A DNA stretch of 64,000 bases from an uncultured Alphaproteobacteria bacterium (GCA_937873445.1 CALMWF010000035.1:1-64000), one strand, 5' to 3'. Shown: positions 28,528-38,760, counted from the stretch's first letter. Numbers and translations are program-made. Notes: generated by a model not told the origin, from the sequence alone.

Positions 28528-31047
28528 ATGTCCGGTCGGTCCTCCACCCTCAAGGATCTGGTCCACATCTTCGAGCTGTCCAACACCCAGCTTCTGGTCA
28601 TCCGGATGCCGGACGCCGCCATTGTGGAAACCACCACGGCCCTGCTCCGCAAATGGAATTGCCAGCGCAGTGACGTCATCGGCAAGCCCCTGCTGAAATA
28701 TGGCACCGGCGCCATTTCCGCCCGCTATGCGGCCCAGACGGAGGCTGCCCAGCAAGGCCCGGCAGCCCTGGAGATCTCCTTTGCCAGCCCGGTCGGGGTG
28801 CGCTCGTCGGCCCTGTTCCGCCAGCACAACTGGCAGGATGAGGGCGGCATCAGCTATGCCCTGGTGGTGGGCGAACAGGCCAGCGGCGAAGAAGCCGAGC
28901 GCGCCATCAGCAACGAACGCCGGTTGAACCTGGCGCTCCGCTCCGGCGGCTATGCCCTGTGGGATTATGACTTCGAGACCCGCGAAACCTACAACTCGCC
29001 GGAAATGTATGACCTCCTCGGCTTTCCGCGCGGTTCCGTCGACCTGAACTTCGAGAAGTTCAACGCCCGCATTCACCCCGACGACCAGGACAAGACCCTT
29101 GAGCACAAGCTGCTCAATACCCCCTTCGGCGATGATGTGGTCCAGAGCCGCTACCGCGTGCGCATGGCCGACAATGAATTTGTCTGGATTGAAGCGGTGG
29201 CCGGCGTCATCCGCGATCCGGTGTCGGGCAATCCGGTGCGCTGCGTCGGCCTGTGCCGCAACGTCAATGACCAGATGGCCACACTGGAGCGTCTGCGCGC
29301 CTCGGAACGCACCATGAAGCGCACCCAGCAGGCCGCCCGGCTTGGCTCCTTCTCGCTGGCCAGCGAAAGCGGCTTCTCGCGCATGTCGTCGGAAATGGCC
29401 GTGCTGATCGGCATGGGCGATGCCATTGTTCATCCGGCGCTGTCCACCTTCATCACCATGATCGAGCCCGGCGGCCGCGAGCAGTTCGAGCAGGCGATTG
29501 AGCTTGCCCGTCAGGGCACCCGCGTGTCCGACCTTGAAATCGCCGTGCGCCTGCGGTCTGGCGAGATCGAGTATTTTCAGGTCAACATGGAGCCGGAAAC
29601 CAACGCCTTCGGCAAGATCGAAGGGGTGTTCGGGTCCTGCCAGCTGGTCACCGAGCGCAAGCAGCTCGAGCGCCGCTTCCATCAGGCCCAGAAAATGGAG
29701 GCGGTGGGTCAACTCACCGGCGGCGTGGCTCACGACTTCAACAACCTGCTCATGGTGGTCATGGGCAATCTGCAACTGGTTGACCAGCTCGTCACCGGCA
29801 ATGAACGGGCCCAGAAGCGCATTCGCTCGGCCATTGAGGCTGCCGAACGCGGCTCCGAACTGACCCGCCGCATGCTTGCCTTCTCGCGCCAGAACACCCT
29901 GCAAAGCAAGGACATCGACATCAACCGCCTGCTGGCCGGCTTCACCACCATGGTGCGCCACGCGGCCGGCAACGACATCGAACTCGCCGTCATCCCGGGC
30001 GATGGTGTGTGGCCGGTGAAGGCCGATCAGACCATGCTGGAATCGGCCATCCTCAATCTCGCCATCAACGCCCGTGATGCCATGCTGCCCAAGGGCGGCA
30101 AGCTGATCATTGAAACACGTAACGTACACCTGGATGAGGAATATGCCGCCCGCAATGACGACGTCACGGCAGGCGACTATGTGGAAATTGCCGTCACCGA
30201 CACCGGCTGCGGCATAGCCCCGGAAAATCTGGAAAAGGTCTTCCAGCCCTTCTTCACCACCAAGGGGCCGGAATCTGGGTCGGGCCTCGGCCTGTCCATG
30301 ATCTACGGCTTCGTCAAGCAGTCCGGCGGCCATGTGAAGATCTATTCGGAAGTGGGCCATGGCACCACAGTGAAGCTCTACCTGCCCCGTCTCATCTCCA
30401 TGTCCTACTCGTCGGCACCTCCGGCCGGGGCGCCGGTCATGAACCGCCACGCTCCGCCGGCTGCCGAGACCGGCCGCTCGGTGGCGCACTATGCCGCAGC
30501 CGAATATGGCGCCGTGCCGCACTTCAACACCGAACCCTATGCGACAGCGGCGGCAGCCCCGCCACAGCACGTTGCCCCGCCGCTGCACGTTGCCCCGCCG
30601 CCCTCTGCCCCGCCGCCGGCCCCGTCGGTGGCCGCTGTCGTCACGGCGGTGCCGGAAACACTGCCCGCCGCCGCCGGTGACAGGCAGGTGGTGCTGGTCG
30701 TCGAAGACAATCTGTCGGTGCGCGAAGTGGCCGCCGCCATGATCGAGGAGATGGGCTATGAGGTCATCACCGCGAGCAATGGCGTCGAAGGCTACAAGAC
30801 CATCACCGACCGGCCGGACATCTGCCTCGTGCTGTCTGATGTCATCATGGCCGGTGGCATGAACGGCCCGGAACTGGCCGCCAAGGCCATTCAGATCCGC
30901 CCCGAACTCAAGATCCTGTTCATGTCGGGTTATGCGCCGGGCTCGGTGCGCCAGATGCAGGACCTGCCGGCCTCCATCGAGCTGGTGAACAAGCCCTTCA
31001 CCCGCACCGATCTCACCGAGAAGGTGAGGAAGGCGCTGGCGGCCTAA
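28528..31047 (+). CDS. Soluble hybrid histidine kinase (PAS-PAS-PAS/HisKA/HATPase/REC)
   Basis: 839 residues without a membrane segment. PAS-like modules lie at about 8-115, 130-250 (GYALWDYDFETRETYNSPEM; RIHPDDQ) and 265-380. The H-box GGVAHDFNNLL puts the phospho-His at 402. The N and G boxes follow at about 510-590. A Pro/Ala/His-rich linker of about 90 residues (630-718) separates them from a receiver domain with Asp771 (VLSDVIM). Fusion of the HDFNN kinase class with a C-terminal receiver is common in rhizobia. Input signal and partner are unknown. The region upstream has one TTAA half-site only. The stop overlaps the CinA-like gene's stop on the other strand by four bases. Confidence 0.93.
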   Translation: MSGRSSTLKDLVHIFELSNTQLLVIRMPDAAIVETTTALLRKWNCQRSDVIGKPLLKYGTGAISARYAAQTEAAQQGPAALEISFASPVGVRSSALFRQHNWQDEGGISYALVVGEQASGEEAERAISNERRLNLALRSGGYALWDYDFETRETYNSPEMYDLLGFPRGSVDLNFEKFNARIHPDDQDKTLEHKLLNTPFGDDVVQSRYRVRMADNEFVWIEAVAGVIRDPVSGNPVRCVGLCRNVNDQMATLERLRASERTMKRTQQAARLGSFSLASESGFSRMSSEMAVLIGMGDAIVHPALSTFITMIEPGGREQFEQAIELARQGTRVSDLEIAVRLRSGEIEYFQVNMEPETNAFGKIEGVFGSCQLVTERKQLERRFHQAQKMEAVGQLTGGVAHDFNNLLMVVMGNLQLVDQLVTGNERAQKRIRSAIEAAERGSELTRRMLAFSRQNTLQSKDIDINRLLAGFTTMVRHAAGNDIELAVIPGDGVWPVKADQTMLESAILNLAINARDAMLPKGGKLIIETRNVHLDEEYAARNDDVTAGDYVEIAVTDTGCGIAPENLEKVFQPFFTTKGPESGSGLGLSMIYGFVKQSGGHVKIYSEVGHGTTVKLYLPRLISMSYSSAPPAGAPVMNRHAPPAAETGRSVAHYAAAEYGAVPHFNTEPYATAAAAPPQHVAPPLHVAPPPSAPPPAPSVAAVVTAVPETLPAAAGDRQVVLVVEDNLSVREVAAAMIEEMGYEVITASNGVEGYKTITDRPDICLVLSDVIMAGGMNGPELAAKAIQIRPELKILFMSGYAPGSVRQMQDLPASIELVNKPFTRTDLTEKVRKALAA

Positions 31048-31820
31048 TTTTTTTCGGCCGGTCGCCAGCCGCGCACCTTGCCAGCGTCGGAAAGGCTCTG
31101 CGCCAGGGCCTTCACATCGGCCATGGCCTGATTCAGCGCCGCGCCATCGCGGCTGCGCGCCACCAGATGGGTGGCAAAGCCCGCCGGTTGCTCAAACGGA
31201 TAGGAGCCGATGCTGACGGCGGGATAGCTGCGCTGGATGGCGGCCAGCGCGGTTGCCACATCGCCCTCACCGCCTTCCAGCACAATGCCGTCGGTGAACA
31301 CCGGCACACCGCCCTGGAGCGTCGGCACGATCTGCTCCAGCATCGCCTGCATGATGCGCGGCACGCCCGCCATCACGAAAACATTTTCAATCCGGAAGCC
31401 CGGCGCCACCGACACCGGATTGGCAATCAGGCTGGCGCCCTCGGGAATGCGCGCCATGCGCAGCCGCGCCTCGTTCGGTTCGCGCCCGATGGAGCGGAAA
31501 AAATCCATAAGCAGGCGCACCGCCTCGGGATGATGGCTGATCCCCGTGTTGAAGGCCCGCGCCATGGCGTCGGCGGTGATGTCGTCATGGGTGGGACCAA
31601 TGCCGCCGGTGGAGAATACATAGCTGTAGCGCGCCGCCAGCGCCTGCACTGCCGCCACAATCTCGTCCTCGCTGTCAGGAACGCAGCGCGCCTCCATCAG
31701 GTCGATGCCCCTGGCCGCCAGAGCATCAGCGATGGTGCCGAGATTTTTGTCCTTGGTGCGCCCCGACAGGATTTCATTGCCGATGATGAGAACAGCAGCG
31801 GTGGCGGGTTTGGCGGTCAT
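31044..31820 (-). CDS. CinA N-terminal/MoaB-MoeA-like molybdopterin-binding-domain protein
   Basis: 258 residues: LIIGNEILSGRTKDKNLGTIADAL and STGGIGPTHDDITADAMARAF are the signature of the COG1058 (CinA N-terminal) domain. There is no C-terminal nicotinamide-nucleotide deamidase (PncC) domain, so this is the short form. In CinA proteins the domain is linked to ADP-ribose pyrophosphatase activity; in short forms the function is unproven. It is divergent from sfsA. Confidence 0.88.
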   Translation of the reverse strand: MTAKPATAAVLIIGNEILSGRTKDKNLGTIADALAARGIDLMEARCVPDSEDEIVAAVQALAARYSYVFSTGGIGPTHDDITADAMARAFNTGISHHPEAVRLLMDFFRSIGREPNEARLRMARIPEGASLIANPVSVAPGFRIENVFVMAGVPRIMQAMLEQIVPTLQGGVPVFTDGIVLEGGEGDVATALAAIQRSYPAVSIGSYPFEQPAGFATHLVARSRDGAALNQAMADVKALAQSLSDAGKVRGWRPAEKN

Positions 31821-31879
31821 GGCTTAAATCCTGGGCAGGATTGAACAGTGCCACCGCACCCCCCACCTGTCAAAAGATC

Positions 31880-32587
31880 ATGCATTTTGCCACCGCCCTC
31901 ATCCCCGCCCGGCTCATCAGGCGTTACAAGAGGTTTCTCGCCGATGTGACTCTGGAATCAGGGGAAAACACCACCGTCCTCTGCCCCAACACCGGCGCCA
32001 TGACCGGGCTGGCCACACCCGGCACCAAAATCTGGCTGTCGCTCGCGACCAATCCGGCGCGCAAATATGCCCTCACCTGGGAATTGGCCGAGGTGGCGGA
32101 ATCCGGCCTCACCGGCGTCAACACCCAGCATCCCAACCACATCGTTGCCGCCGCCCTCACCCGCCATGCCATTCCCGAACTGGCCGGTTATGACCGCATC
32201 CGGCGTGAGGTACCCTATGGCCAGAGAAGCCGCATCGACCTGCTGCTGGAGGGACCGAACCGCCCCTCCTGCTTCGTCGAGATCAAGAACGTCCACTTCT
32301 TCCGCGGCGGCGATCTGGCCGAATTTCCCGACTGCCCCACCGACCGCGGCCGCCGCCACCTCGAGGAAATGGCAGCCATGGTGGCCCAGGGTCATAGGTC
32401 TGTCATGGTCTATCTCATCCAGAGCAACACCGCCAGGCGCTTCGCCCTTGCCGCCGATCTTGATCCCGCTTATGTGAAAGCCTTCACGGCGGCGCGTCAG
32501 GCGGGCGTCGAGGCGCTGGCGCTGGCCTGCCGCGTCTCAACCACTGCCATCACCGTGGACCGGCCCGTCCCCGTCATCATGCCCTGA
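31880..32587 (+). CDS. sfsA: SfsA family sugar-fermentation-stimulation protein
   Basis: 235 residues: LIRRYKRFLADV near the start (OB-like N-domain), then CPNTGAMTGL, a YDRIRREVPYGQRSRIDLLL segment and a CFVEIKNVHFFRGGDLAEFPD nuclease-like core with Glu/Lys. SfsA proteins are nucleic-acid-binding nuclease-fold proteins named for an E. coli maltose phenotype; the true role is unclear. The start MHFATALIPARL fits the family. map follows 13 bases later, so the two may be co-transcribed with radC. Confidence 0.92.
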   Translation: MHFATALIPARLIRRYKRFLADVTLESGENTTVLCPNTGAMTGLATPGTKIWLSLATNPARKYALTWELAEVAESGLTGVNTQHPNHIVAAALTRHAIPELAGYDRIRREVPYGQRSRIDLLLEGPNRPSCFVEIKNVHFFRGGDLAEFPDCPTDRGRRHLEEMAAMVAQGHRSVMVYLIQSNTARRFALAADLDPAYVKAFTAARQAGVEALALACRVSTTAITVDRPVPVIMP

Positions 32588-32600
32588 GGTTTTTGCCTGA

Positions 32601-33392
32601 ATGCCCCGCGATGCCATCAAGATCCACAGCCCGGAGGACTTTGCCGGCATGCGCAAGGCGGGGCACCTGGCAGCGCTGGCCCTTGACGAGATCACCCCCA
32701 TGATGGTGCCCGGCACCACCACCGACGCCATCAATGATTTTGTCAACGCCTTCGCCAAAAAGCACAACGCCATTCCCGCCTCGCTCAATTATCGCGGCTT
32801 TCCCAAGTCCATCTGCACCTCCATCAATCATGTAGTCTGTCACGGCATTCCCAATGACAAGCCGCTGCGCGACGGCGACATTGTCAACGTCGACATCACC
32901 CTTATCGCTGATGGCTGGTATGGCGACACCAGCCGCATGTATAATATCGGCAGCGTGGCGCGCGCCGCAGCGCGTCTGGTGGAAGTGACCTATGAAAGCC
33001 TGATGCGCGGCATTGCCGCAGTCAAGCCCGGCGCCACGCTGGGCGACATCGGCCACGCCATCCAGTCCTTTGCTGAAGCCGAGCGCTGCTCGGTGGTGCG
33101 CGACTTCTGCGGCCACGGCCTGGGCCGCGTCTTCCACGACAACCCGAATGTGCTGCACTATGGCAAGCCCGGGGATGGCGCCGTGCTGAAGCCCGGCATG
33201 TTCTTCACCATTGAACCGATGATCAATCTCGGCAAACCGCATGTGAAGGTGCTGGCCGATGGCTGGACCGCCGTGACCCGCGACCGCTCGCTGTCGGCCC
33301 AGTTCGAGCATTCCCTCGCTGTCACCGAAACCGGCTGCGAGATCTTCACCCTCTCTCCCGGCGGGCTGCACCAGCCGCCCTATAAAATCTGA
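32601..33392 (+). CDS. map: Methionine aminopeptidase, type I
   Basis: 263 residues. The five metal ligands are visible: Asp98 (VNVDIT), Asp109 (WYGDTSR), His172 (GHGLG), Glu205 (TIEPM) and Glu236 (QFEHS); His81 lines the substrate pocket. It removes the initiator Met from nascent proteins. It has no N-terminal zinc-finger extension. It follows sfsA closely and precedes radC by 15 bases. Confidence 0.96.
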   Translation: MPRDAIKIHSPEDFAGMRKAGHLAALALDEITPMMVPGTTTDAINDFVNAFAKKHNAIPASLNYRGFPKSICTSINHVVCHGIPNDKPLRDGDIVNVDITLIADGWYGDTSRMYNIGSVARAAARLVEVTYESLMRGIAAVKPGATLGDIGHAIQSFAEAERCSVVRDFCGHGLGRVFHDNPNVLHYGKPGDGAVLKPGMFFTIEPMINLGKPHVKVLADGWTAVTRDRSLSAQFEHSLAVTETGCEIFTLSPGGLHQPPYKI

Positions 33393-33407
33393 CCGGAGCG
33401 GCAGCGC

Positions 33408-34124
33408 ATGGGCAGGAAAGCGGCCAGCGGTTTTGCCGAAGCGCCCGTGGCGCTGCCCGGCCACAGCGGCCACCGCGAACGCCTGAAGCAGCGCTTCCGC
33501 GATGGCGGGGCCAATGCCCTGCCAGACTATGAACTTCTGGAACTGGTGCTGTTCCGCGCCATTCCCCGCGCTGACACCAAGCCGCTGGCCAAGGCGCTCA
33601 TCGCCCGCTTCGGCAGCTTTGCCGAGGTGGTGAGCGCACCGGCCGAACGCATCATGGAGGTGAAGGGCGCGGGCCAGGCCGTGGCCACCGAACTGGCGCT
33701 CATCCGCGCTGCGGCGCTGCGCCTTGCCAAGGGCGAGGTGGTGAACCGGCCGCTGCTCGCCAGCTGGACCGCCATCATCGATTATTGCCACGCCGCCATG
33801 GCCTTCGCCGAACGCGAGCAGTTCCGCATTCTGTTCCTCGACAAGAAGAACCAGCTCATCACCGATGAGGTGCAGCAGCAGGGCACGGTGGACCACACCC
33901 CCGTCTATACCCGCGAGGTCATCAAGCGGGCGCTGGAGCTGGCGGCTTCAGCCATCATTCTGGTACACAACCACCCCTCCGGTGACCCCACCCCCTCCAT
34001 GGCCGACATCGACATGACCAAGAAGATCATGGTGGCGGGTGAAAAACTGGGGGTCATGGTCCATGACCACATCATCATTGCCCGCAAGGGCCATGTCAGT
34101 TTCCGGAACCTCGGATTGATGTGA
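33408..34124 (+). CDS. radC: RadC family JAB-domain protein
   Basis: 238 residues: a helix-hairpin-helix part (about 20-110) and a JAB metalloprotease-like domain with the metal motif [13 protein letters not shown] and an upstream Glu in [11 protein letters not shown]. The family is historically called DNA-repair protein RadC, but a repair role has been questioned. Its last 29 bases overlap the 3' end of the convergent MoeA/MobA-type gene. It is downstream of map in the same direction. Confidence 0.93.
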   Translation: MGRKAASGFAEAPVALPGHSGHRERLKQRFRDGGANALPDYELLELVLFRAIPRADTKPLAKALIARFGSFAEVVSAPAERIMEVKGAGQAVATELALIRAAALRLAKGEVVNRPLLASWTAIIDYCHAAMAFAEREQFRILFLDKKNQLITDEVQQQGTVDHTPVYTREVIKRALELAASAIILVHNHPSGDPTPSMADIDMTKKIMVAGEKLGVMVHDHIIIARKGHVSFRNLGLM

Positions 34125-35667
34125 GGTCATCCGGCGTGTCGATGTCGGTGAAAATGCCGTCATCCCCGGCCGCCACCTCCACCACATCGTCAAGCCCGGC
34201 AAGGAGGCTCCTTGCCCCCTGATCGCCGGCGAACGCCATCAGCGCCGGAAAATGCGCACGCGGCCACAGCACCGGATTGCCGCGCCGCCCGGCCCGCACC
34301 GGCACCGCCACCCGCTTGCCGCCCCCGGCCTGCAGCAGGGCGGTCATGTCGTCCTCGGCCACATGCGGCATGTCGCCCAGCGCCACCAGGGCTGCCTTCA
34401 CCTCCGCCCCCAAAGCGCCAATGCCCGCCCTGAGCGAGGTGGAAAGCCCCTGGGCATAGTCGGCGTTATGGATGAGCCTGACCGGAAGGCCCGCCAGCGC
34501 CGCCCCCACCCCCTCGGCATCGTGGCCGGTCACCACCAGCACCTCGGCCAGGCCCAGCGCCAGCAGCCTTTCCGCCACCCGGCGGATGAGCGGCGCGCCC
34601 GCCACCGGCTCCAGCAGTTTCGTCCGCCCCATGCGCCGCGACAGGCCCGCCGCCAGAATGACCCCGGCCACCCCGGCATGGCGCGGCCGCATCCGCAGGG
34701 CGCGCGGGCTGGGCCGCGAGGCAATTTCCGCCAGAAGCCCCCCCACCCCCATGCCCGCGAGATCATTGGGCCCCACCGCAAGCCCCGCCATGACCGGCTC
34801 CAGCACCAGGTCAAAGCCGTTGCGTTTCAGTGCGCGCGCACAACTGGGCAGGCCGATAACCGGTGTGTCGCGCAGGCTGGCGAGCAGCAGCAGATTGCCC
34901 GGATCGACCGGCATGCCAAAGCGGCTGATGCGGCCGCCCGCCGCGACAATCCCCTGTGGCACCACATCGCCCCGGTCGCCAGTGGCCGTTTCGCCCGCCA
35001 CCAGAAGAAGCGCGTGATCGGCCATTTCCGCTAGCGCCGCCGCAATGGCCTGTGCGGCGTGGGCCACCCGCCGCACGCTGGCCAGATGGCCGCCCAGCGC
35101 CTCCACCCTGGCCCGCGTGGCGGCCTCCGCCTTGGCTGCAAGCCCCGCCTTGCCCCGGCCTGTTTCCGTGATGATGAGTCCGACCTTTCGGCGGCTGAAG
35201 GGCGCCACCCGCAGCGGCCGGGCCGCTGCCTCGGCCCGCGCCACCGCACCTTCGCTCACCGCAAAGGGAATGATTTTCACCGTGGCCACCAGATCGCCCG
35301 GCTGAACGCGCCGAAGCGGCAGGAGCGTGGCCAGTGTCACCGCCTCATCAACGCCGTTGACGGCGGCCAGGGCCGCCCCGTCCAGCACCAGCAGGCCGGC
35401 ACGCGTGGCCACCAGATTGGCCCGTCCGGTGGCCGCGGGCGAGGCCGCGACACCCTCACCGGCAAGCCTCGCGGCAATCCGGGCCGCCGCCCTGTTCTCG
35501 TCCACATCGCCTGGCGCCAGCCGCGCCGCCATGACCTCATGAATGCCCGCCGCCGCCAGCCCCGCCACATCATCAGGCGTGAGCAGCCGCCCCTTGCGCA
35601 GGGCCCCCGCGCCATGGGCCAGCACCGCGCCAACCGCCTCGGCCACCGGGATCAGACCAAACTTCAT
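34096..35667 (-). CDS. Molybdopterin-binding/MobA-like nucleotidyltransferase fusion protein
   Basis: 523 residues in two domains. Residues 1-330 contain a MoeA/MogA-like molybdopterin-binding region ([35 protein letters not shown]). Residues 335-520 are a MobA/MocA-like transferase ([35 protein letters not shown]). This architecture is known in molybdenum-hydroxylase cofactor maturation, where the second domain adds CMP to molybdopterin. It is coupled by a four-base overlap to xdhC upstream, but no hydroxylase structural gene lies nearby. The domain order and sequence both look intact. Confidence 0.88.
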   Translation of the reverse strand: MKFGLIPVAEAVGAVLAHGAGALRKGRLLTPDDVAGLAAAGIHEVMAARLAPGDVDENRAAARIAARLAGEGVAASPAATGRANLVATRAGLLVLDGAALAAVNGVDEAVTLATLLPLRRVQPGDLVATVKIIPFAVSEGAVARAEAAARPLRVAPFSRRKVGLIITETGRGKAGLAAKAEAATRARVEALGGHLASVRRVAHAAQAIAAALAEMADHALLLVAGETATGDRGDVVPQGIVAAGGRISRFGMPVDPGNLLLLASLRDTPVIGLPSCARALKRNGFDLVLEPVMAGLAVGPNDLAGMGVGGLLAEIASRPSPRALRMRPRHAGVAGVILAAGLSRRMGRTKLLEPVAGAPLIRRVAERLLALGLAEVLVVTGHDAEGVGAALAGLPVRLIHNADYAQGLSTSLRAGIGALGAEVKAALVALGDMPHVAEDDMTALLQAGGGKRVAVPVRAGRRGNPVLWPRAHFPALMAFAGDQGARSLLAGLDDVVEVAAGDDGIFTDIDTPDDLTSIRGSGN

Positions 35668-36632
35668 GGCGTCGCCCGGCGCAGGGCGGCAATGATTTCC
35701 GCCATGATGGCCAGAGCGATTTCCGCCGCCCCCTCGGCCCCGATGGCCAGGCCGATGGGCGCCCGGATGCGCGCCAGCGCCGCCTCATCCACACCGCGCG
35801 ACGAAAGCCGGGCCAGGCGCTGGCCATGGGTGCGGCGCGACCCCAGCGCGCCGATGTAAAACGCCTCGCTGGCCAGTGCCGCCATCAGCGCCGGATCATC
35901 AATCTTCGGATCATGGGTCAGCGCCGCCAGGGCCGTGCAAGCATCAAGACCAAGCTGCGGCAGCACCTCTTCCGGCCAGCCCTCATGCAGCGCATCGGCA
36001 GGAAAGCGCGCCACTGTGGCAAAGGCCCCGCGCGGGTCAATGACCGCCACGGCAAAACCCACGCCCCGCGCCAGCCCCGCCAGATGCTGGGCAATATGCA
36101 CCGCCCCGGTGATGATGAGCCGGGGCTGCGGCACATGAACCGCAATGAACTGCTGTTCCACCAACCGCGACCGGCCGGCGCGCAGGGCGGCCCCCACCTC
36201 AGCGTCCGCCCCCTGCTCCGGCACCAGCCGCGTTGTGCCGCTGGCCAGATCGGTTGCCACCGCCACCGCCCGCCGCGCCGCCACGGCCTGTTCCACCGCC
36301 GCCAGCAGCGCCAGCCGCTCCGCCGTCACCTTCTCCACCAGAATGCGAATGCGCCCGCCGCAGGCCAGCCCCACCTTCCAGGCGGTCTCATCGGCCACGC
36401 CGAAGTCCACAACCCTGGCCGCCCCCGACGCCATCACCTCCTGCGCTTCGGTGATGACCGCCCCCTCGACACAGCCGCCGGACACCGACCCGGCAAAATT
36501 CCCCTCGTGGTCCACCGCCAGTTGGCTGCCCACCGGCTGCGGCGCCGAGCCCCAGGTTTCAATGACCGTGGCCAGCGCGCAGGGCCTGCCCGCCTGCGCC
36601 CATGCCATTGCCTGTTGTGCCGCTGTTTCCAT
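35664..36632 (-). CDS. xdhC: XdhC/CoxI-family molybdenum-hydroxylase maturation factor
   Basis: 322 residues. The N-terminal XdhC domain includes WGSAPQPVGSQLAV and GSVSGGCVEGAVI (about 38-70), whose Cys is characteristic. The C-terminal Rossmann-like domain contains PRLIITGAVHIAQHLAGLA and FYIGALGSRRTHGQRLARL. XdhC-type proteins bind molybdenum cofactor and help sulfurate and insert it. The start METAAQQAMAW is used; 27 earlier in-frame codons are hydrophobic but not family-like. It is coupled to the fusion gene downstream and divergent from the DUF2585 gene. Confidence 0.88.
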   Translation of the reverse strand: METAAQQAMAWAQAGRPCALATVIETWGSAPQPVGSQLAVDHEGNFAGSVSGGCVEGAVITEAQEVMASGAARVVDFGVADETAWKVGLACGGRIRILVEKVTAERLALLAAVEQAVAARRAVAVATDLASGTTRLVPEQGADAEVGAALRAGRSRLVEQQFIAVHVPQPRLIITGAVHIAQHLAGLARGVGFAVAVIDPRGAFATVARFPADALHEGWPEEVLPQLGLDACTALAALTHDPKIDDPALMAALASEAFYIGALGSRRTHGQRLARLSSRGVDEAALARIRAPIGLAIGAEGAAEIALAIMAEIIAALRRATP

Positions 36633-36685
36633 GCCGCTGCTCAAAAACCCTGTTGGTTGCTGCGGAATCATCTTAGCCTGAAGCG

Positions 36686-37312
36686 ATGACGCCGCAAACG
36701 CCAGCAAAATCACGCCTTCTCTGGCTTGTGCCAGTGCTGCAGTTCATCGTCATCGCCGCCATTCTGCTGGCCATGGGGCGCGAACCCATATGCAAATGCG
36801 GCACCGTGAAACTGTGGCACGGTGTGGTCATGAGTTCGGAAAATTCCCAGCACCTGAGCGACTGGTACACGCCCTCCCACATCATCCACGGCTTTCTGTT
36901 CTATGGGCTGTTTTTCTGGCTGGGGCGCAAGTGGCCATTGGCGTTCCGCCTCATCGCCGCCATCGCCATCGAGGGCGCCTGGGAGATTTTTGAAAACTCC
37001 GACTTCATCATCAACCGCTACCGCGAAGCCACCATCTCCCTCGATTATTACGGCGACAGCGTCATCAACTCCCTGTCCGATGTGGCGGCCATGGTGGTGG
37101 GCTTCTTCATCGCCCACCGCATTCCCTGGAAGCTCACCGCCGGGCTGGCCATCGCCATGGAGCTTTTCACCGGCCTCATGATCCGCGACAACCTCGCCCT
37201 CAATGTCATCATGCTGGTGGCCCCCAATGACACCATCCGGGCCTGGCAGGCCGTGGGCGGCCCCATGAGCCGGGCTGACCCACCGGCCCCCGTCGCCCCA
37301 GCTAGCCCATGA
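36686..37312 (+). CDS. DUF2585 (UPF0314) membrane protein
   Basis: 208 residues with about five hydrophobic segments. [17 protein letters not shown] (about 32-48), [21 protein letters not shown] and [30 protein letters not shown] are hallmark stretches of this alphaproteobacterial family; function unknown. The C-terminus is Pro/Ala-rich. Its stop overlaps the start of the phosphoesterase gene by four bases, so the two are coupled. Confidence 0.9.
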   Translation: MTPQTPAKSRLLWLVPVLQFIVIAAILLAMGREPICKCGTVKLWHGVVMSSENSQHLSDWYTPSHIIHGFLFYGLFFWLGRKWPLAFRLIAAIAIEGAWEIFENSDFIINRYREATISLDYYGDSVINSLSDVAAMVVGFFIAHRIPWKLTAGLAIAMELFTGLMIRDNLALNVIMLVAPNDTIRAWQAVGGPMSRADPPAPVAPASP

Positions 37313-38187
37313 ACCGGCGCGGCTTCTTCCGGTTTCTCGGCGGGCTGCTGGCCTCGGGCGCTGCTCTCACCTCCTATGCTGTGCTGTTTGAGCCGCTGCT
37401 CCGCCTCAACATCACCCGCTATGCGCTCACCCCGCCGCGCTGGACTGATGGTCTGAAGCTGCGGCTCGTTGTGCTGGCCGATCCGCACCTCACCCACCCG
37501 CTCATGCCGCTGCCGCGCTGGCGCGCCATCATCAACCGCGCCAATGCGCTGGACGGCGACATGATCCTGCTGCTCGGCGACTATCTCAGCGGCCACCCGT
37601 TCCGCAGCCACAAGGTTGCCATGTCCGACATGGCCCAGGCGGCGGCGGCGCTGGCCGCACCGCTCGGCGTGCGCGCCATCATCGGCAACCATGACTGGTG
37701 GGAGGACGCCACCGCCCAGCAGACCGGCCAAGGCCCGGTGGAGGCGCAACGCGCCCTGGAAGGGGCCGGCATTCCGGTTCTGGTCAACCGCGCCGAACGG
37801 CTGGAGAAGAATGGCCTGCCCTTCTGGCTGGCGGGAACCGACAGCATGGTGGCCATTGCCCGCACCTTTGAGTCACGCGCCGACCTGCCCGCCACCCTGG
37901 CCCAGGTGACGGATGACGCGCCGGTCATTCTCATGGCCCATGAGCCGGACCAGTTCGTCAACGTGCCGGAGCGGGTGTGCCTCACCCTGTCCGGTCACAC
38001 CCATGGCGGCCAGGTCAGGCTGTTCGGCTGGTCGCCGGTGGTGCCCTCATCCTTCGGCAACCGCTTTGCCTATGGCCATATCGAAGGCGACAACCGCCAT
38101 CTCATCGTCTCCGGCGGGCTGGGCTGTTCCATCCTGCCCGTGCGCATCGGCATGCCGCCGGAAATCGTCGTCATTGACCTGGGATAG
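37309..38187 (+). CDS. Metallophosphoesterase (YaeI-like)
   Basis: 292 residues. The N-terminus [18 protein letters not shown] resembles a twin-arginine-like signal or membrane anchor, though only RR-x-FF is present. The calcineurin-like motifs are [32 protein letters not shown] and SGHTHGGQ, all in order. This matches the YaeI/YkuE branch of membrane-anchored phosphoesterases, some of which hydrolyse lipid-linked phosphates; the substrate here is unknown. It is translationally coupled to DUF2585. Confidence 0.9.
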   Translation: MNRRGFFRFLGGLLASGAALTSYAVLFEPLLRLNITRYALTPPRWTDGLKLRLVVLADPHLTHPLMPLPRWRAIINRANALDGDMILLLGDYLSGHPFRSHKVAMSDMAQAAAALAAPLGVRAIIGNHDWWEDATAQQTGQGPVEAQRALEGAGIPVLVNRAERLEKNGLPFWLAGTDSMVAIARTFESRADLPATLAQVTDDAPVILMAHEPDQFVNVPERVCLTLSGHTHGGQVRLFGWSPVVPSSFGNRFAYGHIEGDNRHLIVSGGLGCSILPVRIGMPPEIVVIDLG

Positions 38188-38217
38188 CAGCAGGGGTGCG
38201 GCGGTGGCCGTACCGCC

Positions 38218-38682
38218 TCACTCCTTGATGGTGATGCCCGTGGCGGACGCCCCATATTCCTTCACCAGCGCATAAAGCCGGGCGGCATTGTTGGGGTGAA
38301 GCCGCACACAGCCATGCGAGGCAGGCCGCCCCAGCGCCCGCACATGGCCGGAGCCGTGAATGGCATAACCGCCCTTGAAAAAGATCGAGTTGGGCATGGG
38401 GGCATCGTCATATTTTCGTGAATAATAGACCTTGGCCATGCGCTGCACCCGGTAGCGGCCGCGCGGCGTCCAGTAGCCGTCACGGGCCGTCGACACCTTC
38501 CAATAGGCATAGGGGAAGCCATGCACCGTCACCATCATCGACTGCGACGAGATATCAATGCTGATATTGACCACCTTGGGCACCGGCGGGGCCCGGTAAG
38601 ACCGGCGTTTTGCCGCTTCGGCGGGTGCCGTCGCCACCAGCAGGGCCGCCATGGCCCCAAACACAAGCGCTCTCAGTTTCAT
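38218..38682 (-). CDS. L,D-transpeptidase (YkuD domain)
   Basis: 154 residues: a signal peptide (about 1-23, ending AEA), then a YkuD domain with IHGSGHVRALGRPASHGCVRLHPNNA (in part), holding the catalytic His and Cys. These enzymes make 3-3 cross-links in peptidoglycan or attach proteins to it, both important in rhizobial polar growth. The compact length (no LysM) is common. The start MKLRALVFG is used; the longer open frame lacks a signal-like N-terminus. Confidence 0.9.
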   Translation of the reverse strand: MKLRALVFGAMAALLVATAPAEAAKRRSYRAPPVPKVVNISIDISSQSMMVTVHGFPYAYWKVSTARDGYWTPRGRYRVQRMAKVYYSRKYDDAPMPNSIFFKGGYAIHGSGHVRALGRPASHGCVRLHPNNAARLYALVKEYGASATGITIKE

Positions 38683-38760
38683 CGTTCCTCCCAGCAGAGA
38701 TGCCCCCTCCGCTGCCTGCCCATAGCAGCACAAGCCTTAATATTGTGAAACCGGCAAAAA

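Noticed and set aside
28423-30588. Long minus-strand open frame opposite the hybrid kinase
   Set aside because: The plus-strand kinase has all expected motifs; the opposite frame has none and no ribosome-binding site.
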